Positions 48,500 through 57,012 of a DNA stretch of 64,000 bases are shown one piece after another. The number at the start of each line of letters is the position of its first letter. Within the stretch, counting starts at the first letter, position 1. A program made the translations under genes and the position numbers. Source of the DNA: Gibbula magus (taxonomy: Eukaryota; Mollusca; Gastropoda; Trochida; Trochidae); contig OW388289.1 in NCBI GenBank assembly GCA_936450465.1, positions 66,524,420 to 66,588,419 on the forward strand, read 5' to 3'. A model generated the notes under the pieces. That model was given only the letters and a program-made list of their open reading frames with translations. It did no database searches and had not been told where the DNA came from.

Positions 48500-48645
48500 A
48501 CAATGCTACTCCACAAATCATTCACAACTGTGATCAATGTCAGGGTAACCTTTTATTTCCCAACGTGAGGAGATGGAGATATATGGGGTATTAACTCTGG
48601 TTTCCTGTTTCACCCTCATTAGATTGCTTTCCAGAGGAGACAAGA
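48500..48645 (-). pseudogene. Cassette copy 4, upstream exon (deleted frame)
   Basis: Copy B equivalent of 42,120-42,265, with the same 14-bp loss that disrupts the minus-strand frame found at 37,665-37,838. The deletion therefore predates the 4.85-kb duplication. Confidence 0.35.
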
Positions 48646-48985
48646 GAGAATGTTTGCGATACATACATCAACACCGTATCTCAGAAAACAGACACAGTAT
48701 CAAGTAATAGCAAATACCATCTGTTTCTCGGTATCGATGCAATGGATTTAAATGAATTTTAACTGAATTTTAATTCATAGTCATCACATTGAGATATAAA
48801 TGGGTTTTTTGTATTGATAGAAACAGGAATATAAACAACTTCTTTAACGTGAAAACACATAACATTTAGGAGTATATGCTCACTCCTACATCAGCTGAAA
48901 TGTTGTTAATCTGTCAATACCAAAGGACAACTTCATGTTCCCTGAATAAAGATAATACATTGTTCATTTGATCATGTGATGACAT

Positions 48986-50880
48986 TCATTCTATTCAAAC
49001 GCTGATATTGAACGCCATAGACGTCAGGTCGAAATCACTGACATTGTTTGCAGGATATATGGCGTTCATGGGCTGTCAAAAACAAACCTTGTATCTCTGA
49101 GTGCGCCTAATTCGAACATTTCAACATGTTAGTACAGGAAGAGATAGCGACGGTTCATGCAATAAATGTTTGTGCATTTGATAGATTTCTGAAATTTAAA
49201 CTTGAAAGATCCAGGGACATTTTTGAAGACAGTCAGAATAATGTATTGTTTGTTTCACGTATTTGTTCCACACACATGAATGTTGATAATCAATGTCTTT
49301 CTTTCAGTTATATGTTATCGTGCTGCTGTGTTTCCTTAAATCATGGTTATTATTAATTATTAATTGGAATTTTAGTAACATCGACTATCTTCTCGTAGTA
49401 TAGAATTTGATGTGCAAGTGTATCATAAAGAAAGAACAACATTAATGCATTTGGTTCATGTTTTTAATGGATAGGAACTATTTAATTTTCTTTTCAATTC
49501 TGACACATACAGGTGGAAATCTAATTTCTGGTCGGGTTCGCTGGTAAATGTGATTGCACTCTATGTAGGAAGACCCCTTTGTTAAGAGAAAAACGGATTT
49601 GATTTATTTGAGGTTTCATATTAAATCGATGCAAATCATGTACATTATAGACAGTCGGGAATACTCTTAATACTGGTTCTCACAAAAGGGCACGTGCTCT
49701 GCTATTTTGAGATAAAGGAATATCCGCATAACCAGTATTTTTGCGAAATTAATAAAAAATATAGTAATCTTTTCCACGTGTTGATTGAGACCGGAGCTGT
49801 TGTTGCAAACGTGCCTTGAATATTTATTTTAATTAATATGCCTGTGTCTGTAGAAAAATAAAATGTTCTAAAGGAATGTCATTCTAGAAACTTCCTTCTC
49901 TTTTTTTCCTTTGAAAGGTATGAACAATATTATCAAATGCATATATAAACAAAATATTAACTATTACTAATGATTTCAATTTTCAATGAAACAAATATAC
50001 CAGTTTTGTTTTAATACATGAATCAGACGACATATCTGATGTAATATAGATTATAAAGAACTTTAATGTTCAGATGTTCTTACCACATAATTGTGTTATC
50101 AAATATTTCGTGCAAATGAAATAGTGAAGAAAATGTATTTAAAATTCGTTGTCTTATTTTTATCATTTTGTCTTCATTTGACTACGTTTTGGACCATAAT
50201 ATGGAACATGACAATTCTACGACAATGTGTAAAACTTTAAATATTGAACTATGTAAAACGTTTTGCTTTGTCATAAAATTTAAAACAGTTTCCTTAATTC
50301 CACTGAACAAATACATTATGCTGGCATATGAGCGACAACCATTGACAAAGCGGACAACGGCGATATAAGCTACTCTTTGTTAATACAAAACTATCCATTC
50401 AGTAAAGTTTGTGCTTATTTTCAAAATGTCTTTCAATATAGACACATTTTATGCAACATATATTGGGATATGCATATTGTGAGGTATATTCCTGGACAGG
50501 ATAATTATTTGAAGATAGTGTTCAACAGTATGTTCAGTAAAAGTTATTTGTTAATGTGTTAAATATATTTTAAAATGACAGTATGTCGTTTGTTAAAAAC
50601 ATACAAATCCACACAACACTTAATGAGTATACAATGAACATTTTAGTTGCTCAAATCAATTTAGTTGATGGATACCTAAACTGATAAAGTTTGCCTCTGA
50701 AGATTGAAAGGATTTCAAGACTGCGGTGACACGATTGCTGGAACAACACACAACATAATACTTCTATAGATGTTTTCCAATGTTTAAATAATTTTTGTTT
50801 AAAAGTTCCATGAAAATAGTTTATTCCAACACTGTCTTTGTAAACTCAGTGTTATAAAAGTATTAGCAGATATTGTCGTA
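48986..50880. other. Unassigned DNA between cassette copies
   Basis: Not part of the tandem unit. A short plus ORF at 50,134-50,241 starts MYLKFVVLFLSFCLHLTT, a good signal-peptide-like run. A different frame continues at 50,168-50,368 with CKTLNIELCKTFCF. This could be a broken exon of a secreted protein, but there is no homology or splice evidence. The rest is AT-rich. Confidence 0.4.
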
Positions 50881-51430
50881 CATTGTACATGAAGATCTCA
50901 GTGTTTGAGAAAATATATTAACTACCTATATTTAATGAGAAATAATTTTAAGTCTGCAGCCAAAGAAGTTGTAACTAGTGAATAAATTTAATTCCTATCG
51001 CGTATGGTTGGTAGCCCTCAAACTTGTAATAGATATTTTTTACGCAATCTCCCATTCTCAGTTCTCAGAGAATTTACAAGGCCACTCGTTGTTAATCTTT
51101 CGATCAATACATATCCTGGTTTAAGGGCCACCGGTCAATATTTCGTCATTATATATTCATCATACATAGAGATATCGGTGGGTTCCTCACATTGTTCCTT
51201 GTTGTTGAGAATACGTGTGCATTTTCCCATAATAAAAGGTTATCCTGTCATTAAGGACACATTGCAGTGGTGTACATAAACAGTCAACACTAAACTGTAA
51301 ATAAATCCAGCAGTTACGATGTTCCTTAAAAAAATGGTAATTCTGAATGCTCATTACTTCCAATTCTATAGGACTTTGCAATGAGATTTAAAATAAAACA
51401 TGTCCTGATTACGTGATTCGTATATTATCA
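50881..51430 (+). repeat. Diverged flank of an older cassette unit
   Basis: Aligns in the same orientation with 40,160-40,700 and 45,060-45,600. Shared words include AAGTCTGCAGCCAAAG, ATGGTTGGTAG, TTACAAGGCCA, GGGCCACCGG and ATATTTCGT. It also aligns with 34,800-35,000 (AGTGGTGTACATAA, CATGTCCTGATTAC). It is a third, clearly older relative of the 4.85-kb unit. Confidence 0.7.
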
Positions 51431-51529
51431 GGATTTCGATTTGGATATTGGATAATATATTGGATATTAAAATTTTTTTATGTTGCATGATTTTATGTAA
51501 CACTTTATGTTATGAATTTGTGATTTTAG

Positions 51530-51689
51530 ATCATCAGACACACACACAGAACAATACGTGTTAAAAACTGATGGCCCGCATGACATTTGTTACCAAGACA
51601 CACTGAAAGAAACTGCAACCAATGCGTCTTTTTCAAACACATTCAGAACTTTAAAGAAAATGGACAGACAGCAACAGTTCTTGTTATAG
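51530..51689 (+). CDS. Cassette remnant, terminal exon in inverted orientation
   Basis: Plus-strand exon candidate of 160 nt behind a TTGTGATTTTAG acceptor. The frame reads SSDTHTEQYVLKTDGPHDIC, YQDTLKETATNASFSNTFRT, LKKMDRQQQFLL and TAG (51,687-51,689). It is homologous to the minus-strand frames at 41,308 and 55,870. The DNA after the stop still contains a copy of the IDLGGIDF segment, out of frame by one base. The orientation is opposite to all other copies, while the flank at 50,881-51,430 is not inverted, so a local inversion breakpoint lies near 51,430-51,530. Confidence 0.35.
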
Positions 51690-51854
51690 ATTTGGGTGGT
51701 ATTGATTTTATGACAATTGGAATGATTGAGTGAACTATAATGAGGAGAGAAGCATTAGATAGCAATCCTCTCTGTTTGCTTCCAGTAGGTCATCAAACCG
51801 GTCTCATGTTGGACAAGACATACATTTCCTACGGTCATGTGTCCTTGAATCATT

Positions 51855-52130
51855 ATGTCTCCCCCCCGAAGGGTCGGGAGACATATTGGTTTTAGCTGAG
51901 TTCCCGTCGGCGTCGGCGTTCCCATTTCGTTTCCGGAGCAGATCTCTAAAACTCTGTGACCAATCATCACCAAACTTGGTATACTGTCTCTCCATATCGT
52001 GTAGATGTGCCTTTTGGGGTTAGAGATTTTAAAAATTTTAATTTTTTGTATTTCCATGGCAACGATTGGACTTAGTCTTTTGCATTTCAAATAGTGGTGA
52101 TGGTTCAAACTTCTGACTTTAGATGACAAT
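51855..52130 (+). mobile_element. Fragment of a GGGTCGGGAGACATATTGG element
   Basis: Begins ATGTCTCCCCCCCGAAGGGT, then CGGGAGACATATTGGTTTTA, GTTCCCGTCGGCGTCGGCG, ACCAATCATCACCAAACTTG and TTTCCATGGCAACG. This is a 5' end of a common invertebrate non-autonomous element. The inner CACCAAACTTG word and the TTTCCATGG word recur in the elements at 26,093 and 31,440. The distal end is not found, so it is truncated. The 124-codon minus-strand ORF across it is not a gene. Confidence 0.65.
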
Positions 52131-52896
52131 TAATAGTATAATTTTCTATCCTTCTGATGGTTAGAATAATATTTTGCAAAATTACAAAAAAACAATGCTT
52201 ATCCTATTTATCCATAACATGATATCACAGTAATTTGCTGTAATGATTGAATATTGTCATCCAAAGATCATCACTGTATCGTGCGTAACTGTCCTCCCAG
52301 CGCTAATAATCCACACTTTGTTACCTAAACTTGTTCTTATCATTACATGCTTTCCCTCTTGTGCACCTACAGTATTGCATGCGGCTATGATCATCCATGT
52401 TTACACTTTACAAGTTTCTGTTGGAAAATTTTGCATATTTGGCAGTTGGCAGATTATGGTGAAAGATACAACTTGTAAGGTGTCAAAAAATTTCTTCCTT
52501 AAAAAACCAGTTCAAGGGGTTGATAGTTGTTCCATTAATCTTCTATCCTTCTAGTGGGAGTTCTTCGAGCTTTAAATAGCTTCATGAGCAACTGTAGCTT
52601 CTAAAATACATCATTCGAACTGGTCTTGTAACTTTGCAGGTCTACCTCCAAAAGCAACCTTACATGTATTCCTCAATAAGGCACACTTCACTGGTTATGG
52701 GACATGTTCAATAACATATCATTTTTAATCTTTGCAGCTCTGTGTAAAACATTTACCTGTTAGTACACCTGGTGACCGACACTGGATAGTGGCTTCATTG
52801 TATTAAGTCTTGTCTTCAAGTATTATCACTTTTTTCTCATTCTTTTGTTAGATAAATAAACTTGACAAGCTCATTTTCCACCCCCACGAAAGTTGC
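52131..52896. other. Unassigned DNA
   Basis: No recognised gene. A plus ORF at 52,243-52,554 has a hydrophobic N-terminal half but no motif. The stretch ends in a pyrimidine-rich run before the GC-rich block. Confidence 0.45.
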
Positions 52897-53361
52897 CCGG
52901 CTGGATCTGAGCGAGGACCCGGTCAGTGCCGTCGTCCCCCTTGAAGGACCCGGTCAGTGCCGTCGTCCCCCTTGAAGGCCAGATGCGCCCTGGTGGAGAA
53001 AGCGGAAGAGCTGTGTGATAACATCAAGTGCTCGTATGCCCTGTACGTGGGTGGATCTCGTACTCTGTTGGAGATGCACCCCCCTCAAGTTAAGTCCGCT
53101 TCTCATTTCATTAGCAAGGGCGAACACACCATTAAAGGTCAAATCAATGATCTAAAAGCCACAGTAGGTGCTCTTGGCTAGGCCATGAGTGCCAAAGACC
53201 TCATCATTGCCTATTTAAGGCAGTGACCAGTACATCAAAGGATGATACAAAACCTGAATCTGCTTCTGAGACTGACAAGAGCGACAAGGACAAGACAGCG
53301 GGGAAAGAACTAACCCATGATGAGGACGACGACGACCTCCTCCTTGCTTCTGTTTCATGAT
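52897..53361 (+). pseudogene. GC-rich broken coding block, unknown protein
   Basis: A 460-bp island with clearly higher GC and different codon use than its surroundings. The main frame (52,981-53,179) reads KARCALVEKAEELCDNIKCS, YALYVGGSRTLLEMHPPQVK, SASHFISKGEHTIKGQINDL, then KATVGALG and TAG, and continues AMSAKDLIIAYLRQ. After one shift of frame comes an acidic tail, DDTKPESASETDKSDKDK and HDEDDDDLLLASVS with a stop at about 53,358-53,360. An exact 31-bp tandem duplication (52,916-52,946 and 52,947-52,977) disrupts the start. I do not recognise the family. It could be a processed pseudogene, a transposon-borne gag-like ORF, or a transferred gene. Confidence 0.5.
52916..52977 (+). repeat. 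Exact 31-bp tandem duplication
   Basis: Two identical copies of GACCCGGTCAGTGCCGTCGT plus eleven more bases. As 31 is not a multiple of three, it shifts any frame that crosses it. It is perfect, hence recent or a sequencing/assembly artefact. Confidence 0.9.
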
Positions 53362-54096
53362 TCTGACTAGTGTCCTGTAGTTGATGATTTTGTGTTTATT
53401 CAGATTTAACTGTTGCAAAGTTTATTAATAGTCATGTGATTTTTGTTTGTCATTTTAAAAATAAGTGATTATAGTTATCATGATTTTATTCTATCGTTCA
53501 TAATCACAATAACCTATAATATTGTGGATGACAATTAACATCATTATCATATCAGTATAGTACAAAATATGTCCTTATTTTTCATATTTAATTATTGTAA
53601 GAGATTATTAGTAGTCATGTGATTTTTTTTTTTGGTTGCTAGTAATGTGATTTTTGTTTTTGATTGCTAGTAATGTGATTTCTTTTTTTTAAATAATAAT
53701 TTCGCTATTGCAAGTGCTTGATAGTATTCATTATTTTATTCTGTCATTCGTAATCACAATAACCGTTGCCGTAACTTTAGATTGGCCATTCCTAGGTCTT
53801 GAAACTTGACATGTGTGTCCCTTTTGATGAGTACTTTCACAATCATACAATTATATTTGACCTTGTGACCTTGAACTTCACTCAGGATGGATCCGGGGAC
53901 ATTTTCTTTTACAAACACATTTTTTTGTGATGTGTAATTTTCTTTGAAATAAATATTATTTTTTGTTAGGTGACTGATTTGAAGATTCAATATTAAGGTA
54001 TGTTGGACAGTCTGAATAATGATGTGCATTTCACGCTGCTTAGGACCTTAAAAGGAACTCTGTATAGCAAACATATGTCTCATGTTGATACATTAA
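53362..54096. other. AT-rich non-coding DNA
   Basis: Contains three short repeats of a GTCATGTGATTTTTGTTT-like word (around 53,430, 53,614 and 53,640). No coding sequence. Confidence 0.5.
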
Positions 54097-54540
54097 TAAT
54101 TTAGCAGCTGCTGGAAGGTTATAATATATTTTTCATGGGCAATATTGCCTAGTGCATAGACATTTGTTAATTAAAAAAATATAATAAAATATATTTAACT
54201 TGAAGGATGTTGTTCTATTCACAGGATATGCCAACGCGAGACAGAACTAAGAGAGTGAGGGACACGGAGAGGAAGAGTGTGTCAACTCTGTGGCAACTCG
54301 TGTGTCAACTCGTGTGTCATCTGATGTTACTCATGATCGACAGATAGCTCACTTATTTCATGACTTTGATCCTACTGCTGTTTTGCAAGGAGAATTACCT
54401 ATTGCAGCCCTAGACCTGTTTTCGCATCTATGTGGACTGCTGCCACCTTCATTCCTATATGGAGCCATCATGCAGAATGAAGCTTTACACCAGCATAGCG
54501 TGGATGAAGTCTCAACAGCAGTCCAAATAAATTACATCAA
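54097..54540 (+). repeat. 444-bp tandem duplication, copy 1 (partial protease exon)
   Basis: Nearly identical to 54,541-54,984; I see one difference (TATATTTAACTTG versus TATATGTAACTTG). Each copy has an intron-like left part ending TTCTATTCACAG, then an exon-like part ending AATAAATTACATCAA. In copy 1 the protein frame ends at AVQINYIN, followed by NLAAAGRL and a stop where copy 2 begins, so copy 1 cannot encode a complete domain. Confidence 0.9.
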
Positions 54541-54984
54541 TAATTTAGCAGCTGCTGGAAGGTTATAATATATTTTTCATGGGCAATATTGCCTAGTGCA
54601 TAGACATTTGTTAATTAAAAAAATATAATAAAATATATGTAACTTGAAGGATGTTGTTCTATTCACAGGATATGCCAACGCGAGACAGAACTAAGAGAGT
54701 GAGGGACACGGAGAGGAAGAGTGTGTCAACTCTGTGGCAACTCGTGTGTCAACTCGTGTGTCATCTGATGTTACTCATGATCGACAGATAGCTCACTTAT
54801 TTCATGACTTTGATCCTACTGCTGTTTTGCAAGGAGAATTACCTATTGCAGCCCTAGACCTGTTTTCGCATCTATGTGGACTGCTGCCACCTTCATTCCT
54901 ATATGGAGCCATCATGCAGAATGAAGCTTTACACCAGCATAGCGTGGATGAAGTCTCAACAGCAGTCCAAATAAATTACATCAA
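54541..54984 (+). repeat. 444-bp tandem duplication, copy 2
   Basis: Second copy, which continues into the remainder of the protease-like sequence. Near-identity means either very recent duplication or an assembly duplication of allelic sequence. Confidence 0.9.
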
Positions 54985-55278
54985 TGGGCATTATTTGGTT
55001 TCCTCTCAGCAGAACAGCGTGGCCAAGGTTAATGATTCTCTGCAAAGCTCAAGAAGAGTCTTTCAGCTAATGCCACAACTACTTGCACTGTATGACTGTT
55101 TGCACAGGAGAATCCAGCATCTGCTGTTAGATACGTGGTCTCACAATTTCAAGACAGTACAGTCGACTGTGGTCTATTTGCAGCTGCAAATTCGTATCTT
55201 ATTCTTCATGGACAGAATCCTCAACAAGTACATCTGGATCAGGCTCAGCTGAGGCCTCATCCATTGCAGTGCCTTTAG
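54669..55278 (+). pseudogene. Ulp1/C48-type cysteine protease, frameshifted
   Basis: After an acceptor-like TTCTATTCACAG the frame from 54,734 encodes LFHDFDPTAVLQGELPIAAL, then DEVSTAVQINYINGHYLVSS (54,947-55,006), QQNSVAKVNDSLQ and RVFQLMPQLLALYDC. It then shifts frame between about 55,090 and 55,140 to continue SQFQDSTVDCGLFAAANSYL, HLDQAQLRPHPLQCL and TAG (55,276-55,278). This order matches Ulp1/SENP-like C48 peptidases. The catalytic His is in GHY (residue 86 counted from 54,734), the Asp in NDSL (residue 101), and the Cys in DCGLF (codon 55,168-55,170), followed by the FDQ..MR.HL..C-like end. Proteins of this subtype are often encoded by eukaryotic transposons. A TAA near the exon start and the internal frameshift make it a pseudogene here. 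Confidence 0.7.
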
Positions 55279-55845
55279 ACCAGAACTGTTACACCATTTC
55301 GAGTGACACGGATAGAGCAGCACCCTCAACTCCAGAGGTACTTCACCCTCAGCTGCAACAACCAAGCGCAGGCAGCTGCAGCAAAGGAAACTTGCTCAGG
55401 ACAATGGACTGATGCCAAGAACAGCCGCCGTCTTCACTCACAGTTAGCAGCTGTCCGTATGAGGAGGTTACGACAGTCCAAAGATTATGCTATGAAGGAA
55501 ACAGCAAAGAAGCATACTTCAACGGTCAGACAACGATCAGTGCAGCACAAGAGAAAAAAAGTCAAAGTAAAGAATTTACAGATGCCGAAAAAGAAAGGAA
55601 GCAAACGTCACCGGTCAGACAACAATCAGTGCAGTACATGAAAAGAAAAAGGCAAAGTAAAGATTTTACAGATGCCAAAAACGAAAAGAAGCATACTTCA
55701 CCGGTCAGACAACAATCAGTGCAGTACATGAAAAGAAAAAGGCAAAGTAAAGATTTTACAGATGCCGAAAAAGAAAAGAAGCATACTTCACGCCGCAAGT
55801 TAAATCCGATAACAAATAATAATGTTATATACGTTTTGCTTTTGT
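55279..55845 (+). pseudogene. Basic coiled-like coding tail with 30-residue repeats
   Basis: Open frames continue after the protease stop. They encode a lysine/arginine-rich protein whose unit reads MKRKRQSKDFTDAEKEKKHT, then SPVRQQSVQY. The exact DNA period is 90 bp (55,541, 55,631 and 55,721), with a more diverged unit at about 55,457-55,540. The period is a multiple of three, but the units are split over two frames, so one indel has occurred. Strings of short basic repeats are common at the start of transposon-encoded helicase or replication proteins, which makes a transposon origin plausible. That is inference. Confidence 0.5.
55541..55795 (+). repeat. 90-bp coding minisatellite (about 2.8 units)
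   Basis: Landmark GCAG(T/C)ACA(T/A)GA recurs at 55,542, 55,631 and 55,721. The second and third units are nearly identical. Confidence 0.85.
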
Positions 55846-55869
55846 GAAATAACTCGGGTAATCAATAAA

Positions 55870-56001
55870 TCAGAGCATGCAATTTAGAGGAGCTGTCTTT
55901 CCAATTCCTTTGAAGCATGTTGAGATGTTTGAAAAAGACACCATTTGAGACACATCAGTTGTTATTTGTCTGTTGAATTCCTCGTCATGCACACCGCGTA
56001 T
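55870..56001 (-). CDS. Cassette remnant, terminal exon (sixth locus)
   Basis: Minus-strand exon candidate of 132 nt (44 codons with stop) behind a TTTTTATAG acceptor: IRGVHDEEFNRQITTDVSQM, VSFSNISTCFKGIGKTAPLN, CML and TGA. The core RQIT-x-x-VS-x-x-(V/A)S-x-x-N(I/T) aligns in the same frame with RQITSNVSLEASILNITNTS at 41,308. The preservation of an open frame over diverged DNA is the best evidence that this strand was coding. It lies isolated between transposon-derived sequences. Confidence 0.35.
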   Translation of the reverse strand: MRGVHDEEFNRQITTDVSQMVSFSNISTCFKGIGKTAPLNCML

Positions 56002-56149
56002 CTATAAAAAGAGACACAAAGTTATTTTGAGCTGAAACAATGTTTTTTTTTTAAATTGCTTTAAAACGATTTGAAAAATTATGTTTCTTACGTTTCCATG
56101 ACAACAAATTGAAACTGGACTCTGTTCATCCAAGACTTAATGTTTTAAT

Positions 56150-56592
56150 ATGTCTGTCTAAAACATGTAGGCTTGTATTTTCGAAATCGTATGACATATG
56201 AGACTGGTCGATTCCAAAATGTGCCATTTGCTGAAAGATACTGTTTTAACTGCACAAATGTTGTGGAAGATGAAATGCATGTTTTAATGTTTTGCCCTGT
56301 TTACAATGATATTAGATGTGATTTTTATGAAGTATGTTCCAGGAAGTTTGTTCATTTTAATAATTTATCCCATTTACAGAAGTTTTATACAGTTTTAAGT
56401 GACCCCAAACTTACCTTTGACAGTGCCAGAACCTGCCATAATATTCTAACTTTAAGAAGAAATATGTTATACCATTAGTATGTGTTTATTGTATATAAGT
56501 TTTATTATATTTTATATCATTGCATGTTTTAGTATTTTAGTGTAATATTGTCTCTCATAAATCGCTGATTATACATGTGAGACGTAAATAAA

Positions 56593-56622
<30 letters not shown>
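56150..56622 (+). pseudogene. 5'-truncated LINE: zinc-knuckle C-terminus and (TGTC)n tail
   Basis: The plus-strand frame to 56,478 encodes RMTYETGRFQNVPFAERYCF, then NCTNVVEDEMHVLMFCPVYN, followed by NILTLRRNMLYH and a stop. The CFNC..H....C pattern (C-x2-C-x8-H-x4-C) is the terminal zinc knuckle of many non-LTR retrotransposon polyproteins. A short 3' UTR (AATAAACTTG) leads into seven TGTC repeats (56,595-56,622), the element's 3' terminus. The RT domain is absent, so this was a dead-on-arrival insertion. The C-terminal frame is intact, which suggests a fairly young insertion. Confidence 0.85.
56595..56622 (+). repeat. (TGTC)7 microsatellite at LINE 3' end
   Basis: Seven perfect TGTC units, ending the retrotransposon described at 56,150. 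Confidence 0.95.
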
Positions 56623-56625
<3 letters not shown>

Positions 56626-56655
56626 GAGCAATTGAAAAAAAGTTTGTGACTTTAA

Positions 56656-57012
56656 AGGGGCAGTAGCACGTTTTTTACAAATTTTTATTTTTTTCAAATT
56701 TCTCATTTATAATGATAGTTCATGACATTTTAATTTACTTTAGAGGGTAACATATCTTATTACACAAACCAATTATCCGTAGTGGTAATAACAGTGTTGC
56801 GCATGAAGCAAAATTTGCATGGCGGCCAATTTATTGTGAACACATTTTAGTATTTCGAATGACAAAAACGATTCCCATGGCTATACGGAAACATGTACAC
56901 TCATTGGTTAACTTGATTTTCCGAAGTGGGAACGATATTTTACTATTGGTGACATTATTTTTCTAATACATTTCATCGACATAGTTCAGCGGAAAAACGT
57001 GCTACTGCCCCT
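56656..57012 (+). mobile_element. TTAA-flanked MITE (AGGGGCAGTAGCACG family), copy 2
   Basis: A 357-bp element with perfect terminal inverted repeats of at least 18 bp: AGGGGCAGTAGCACGTTT at the left and its complement, ending CTACTGCCCCT, at the right. TTAA lies on both sides (56,652-56,655 and 57,013-57,016). It is better preserved than copy 1 at 10,585. Non-coding, TTAA-specific, hence a piggyBac- or Kolobok-type MITE. Confidence 0.9.

Larger units (their letters stand above)
42609..48985. repeat. Tandem 4.85-kb duplication, copy B (with transposon)
   Basis: Copy B of the unit at 37,752-42,590. It is 6.38 kb long because of the insertion at 46,828-48,311; without it the unit is about 4.9 kb. 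The A/B junction falls near 42,585-42,610, beside a double CACGTGATCACGTGATGA word. The right edge near 48,985 matches the right edge of A (TTGTTCATTTGATCA). Beyond 48,985 the sequence is unrelated. Confidence 0.9.

Noticed and set aside
51755..52129. 124-codon minus-strand ORF
   Set aside because: It is antisense to a recognisable non-autonomous element fragment and shows no protein family features.
55562..55798. Minus-strand ORF with repeated SLLCLFLFMYCTDCC as a membrane protein
   Set aside because: It is the antisense of the 90-bp K/R-coding repeat. The plus-strand reading fits the preceding protease-like sequence.
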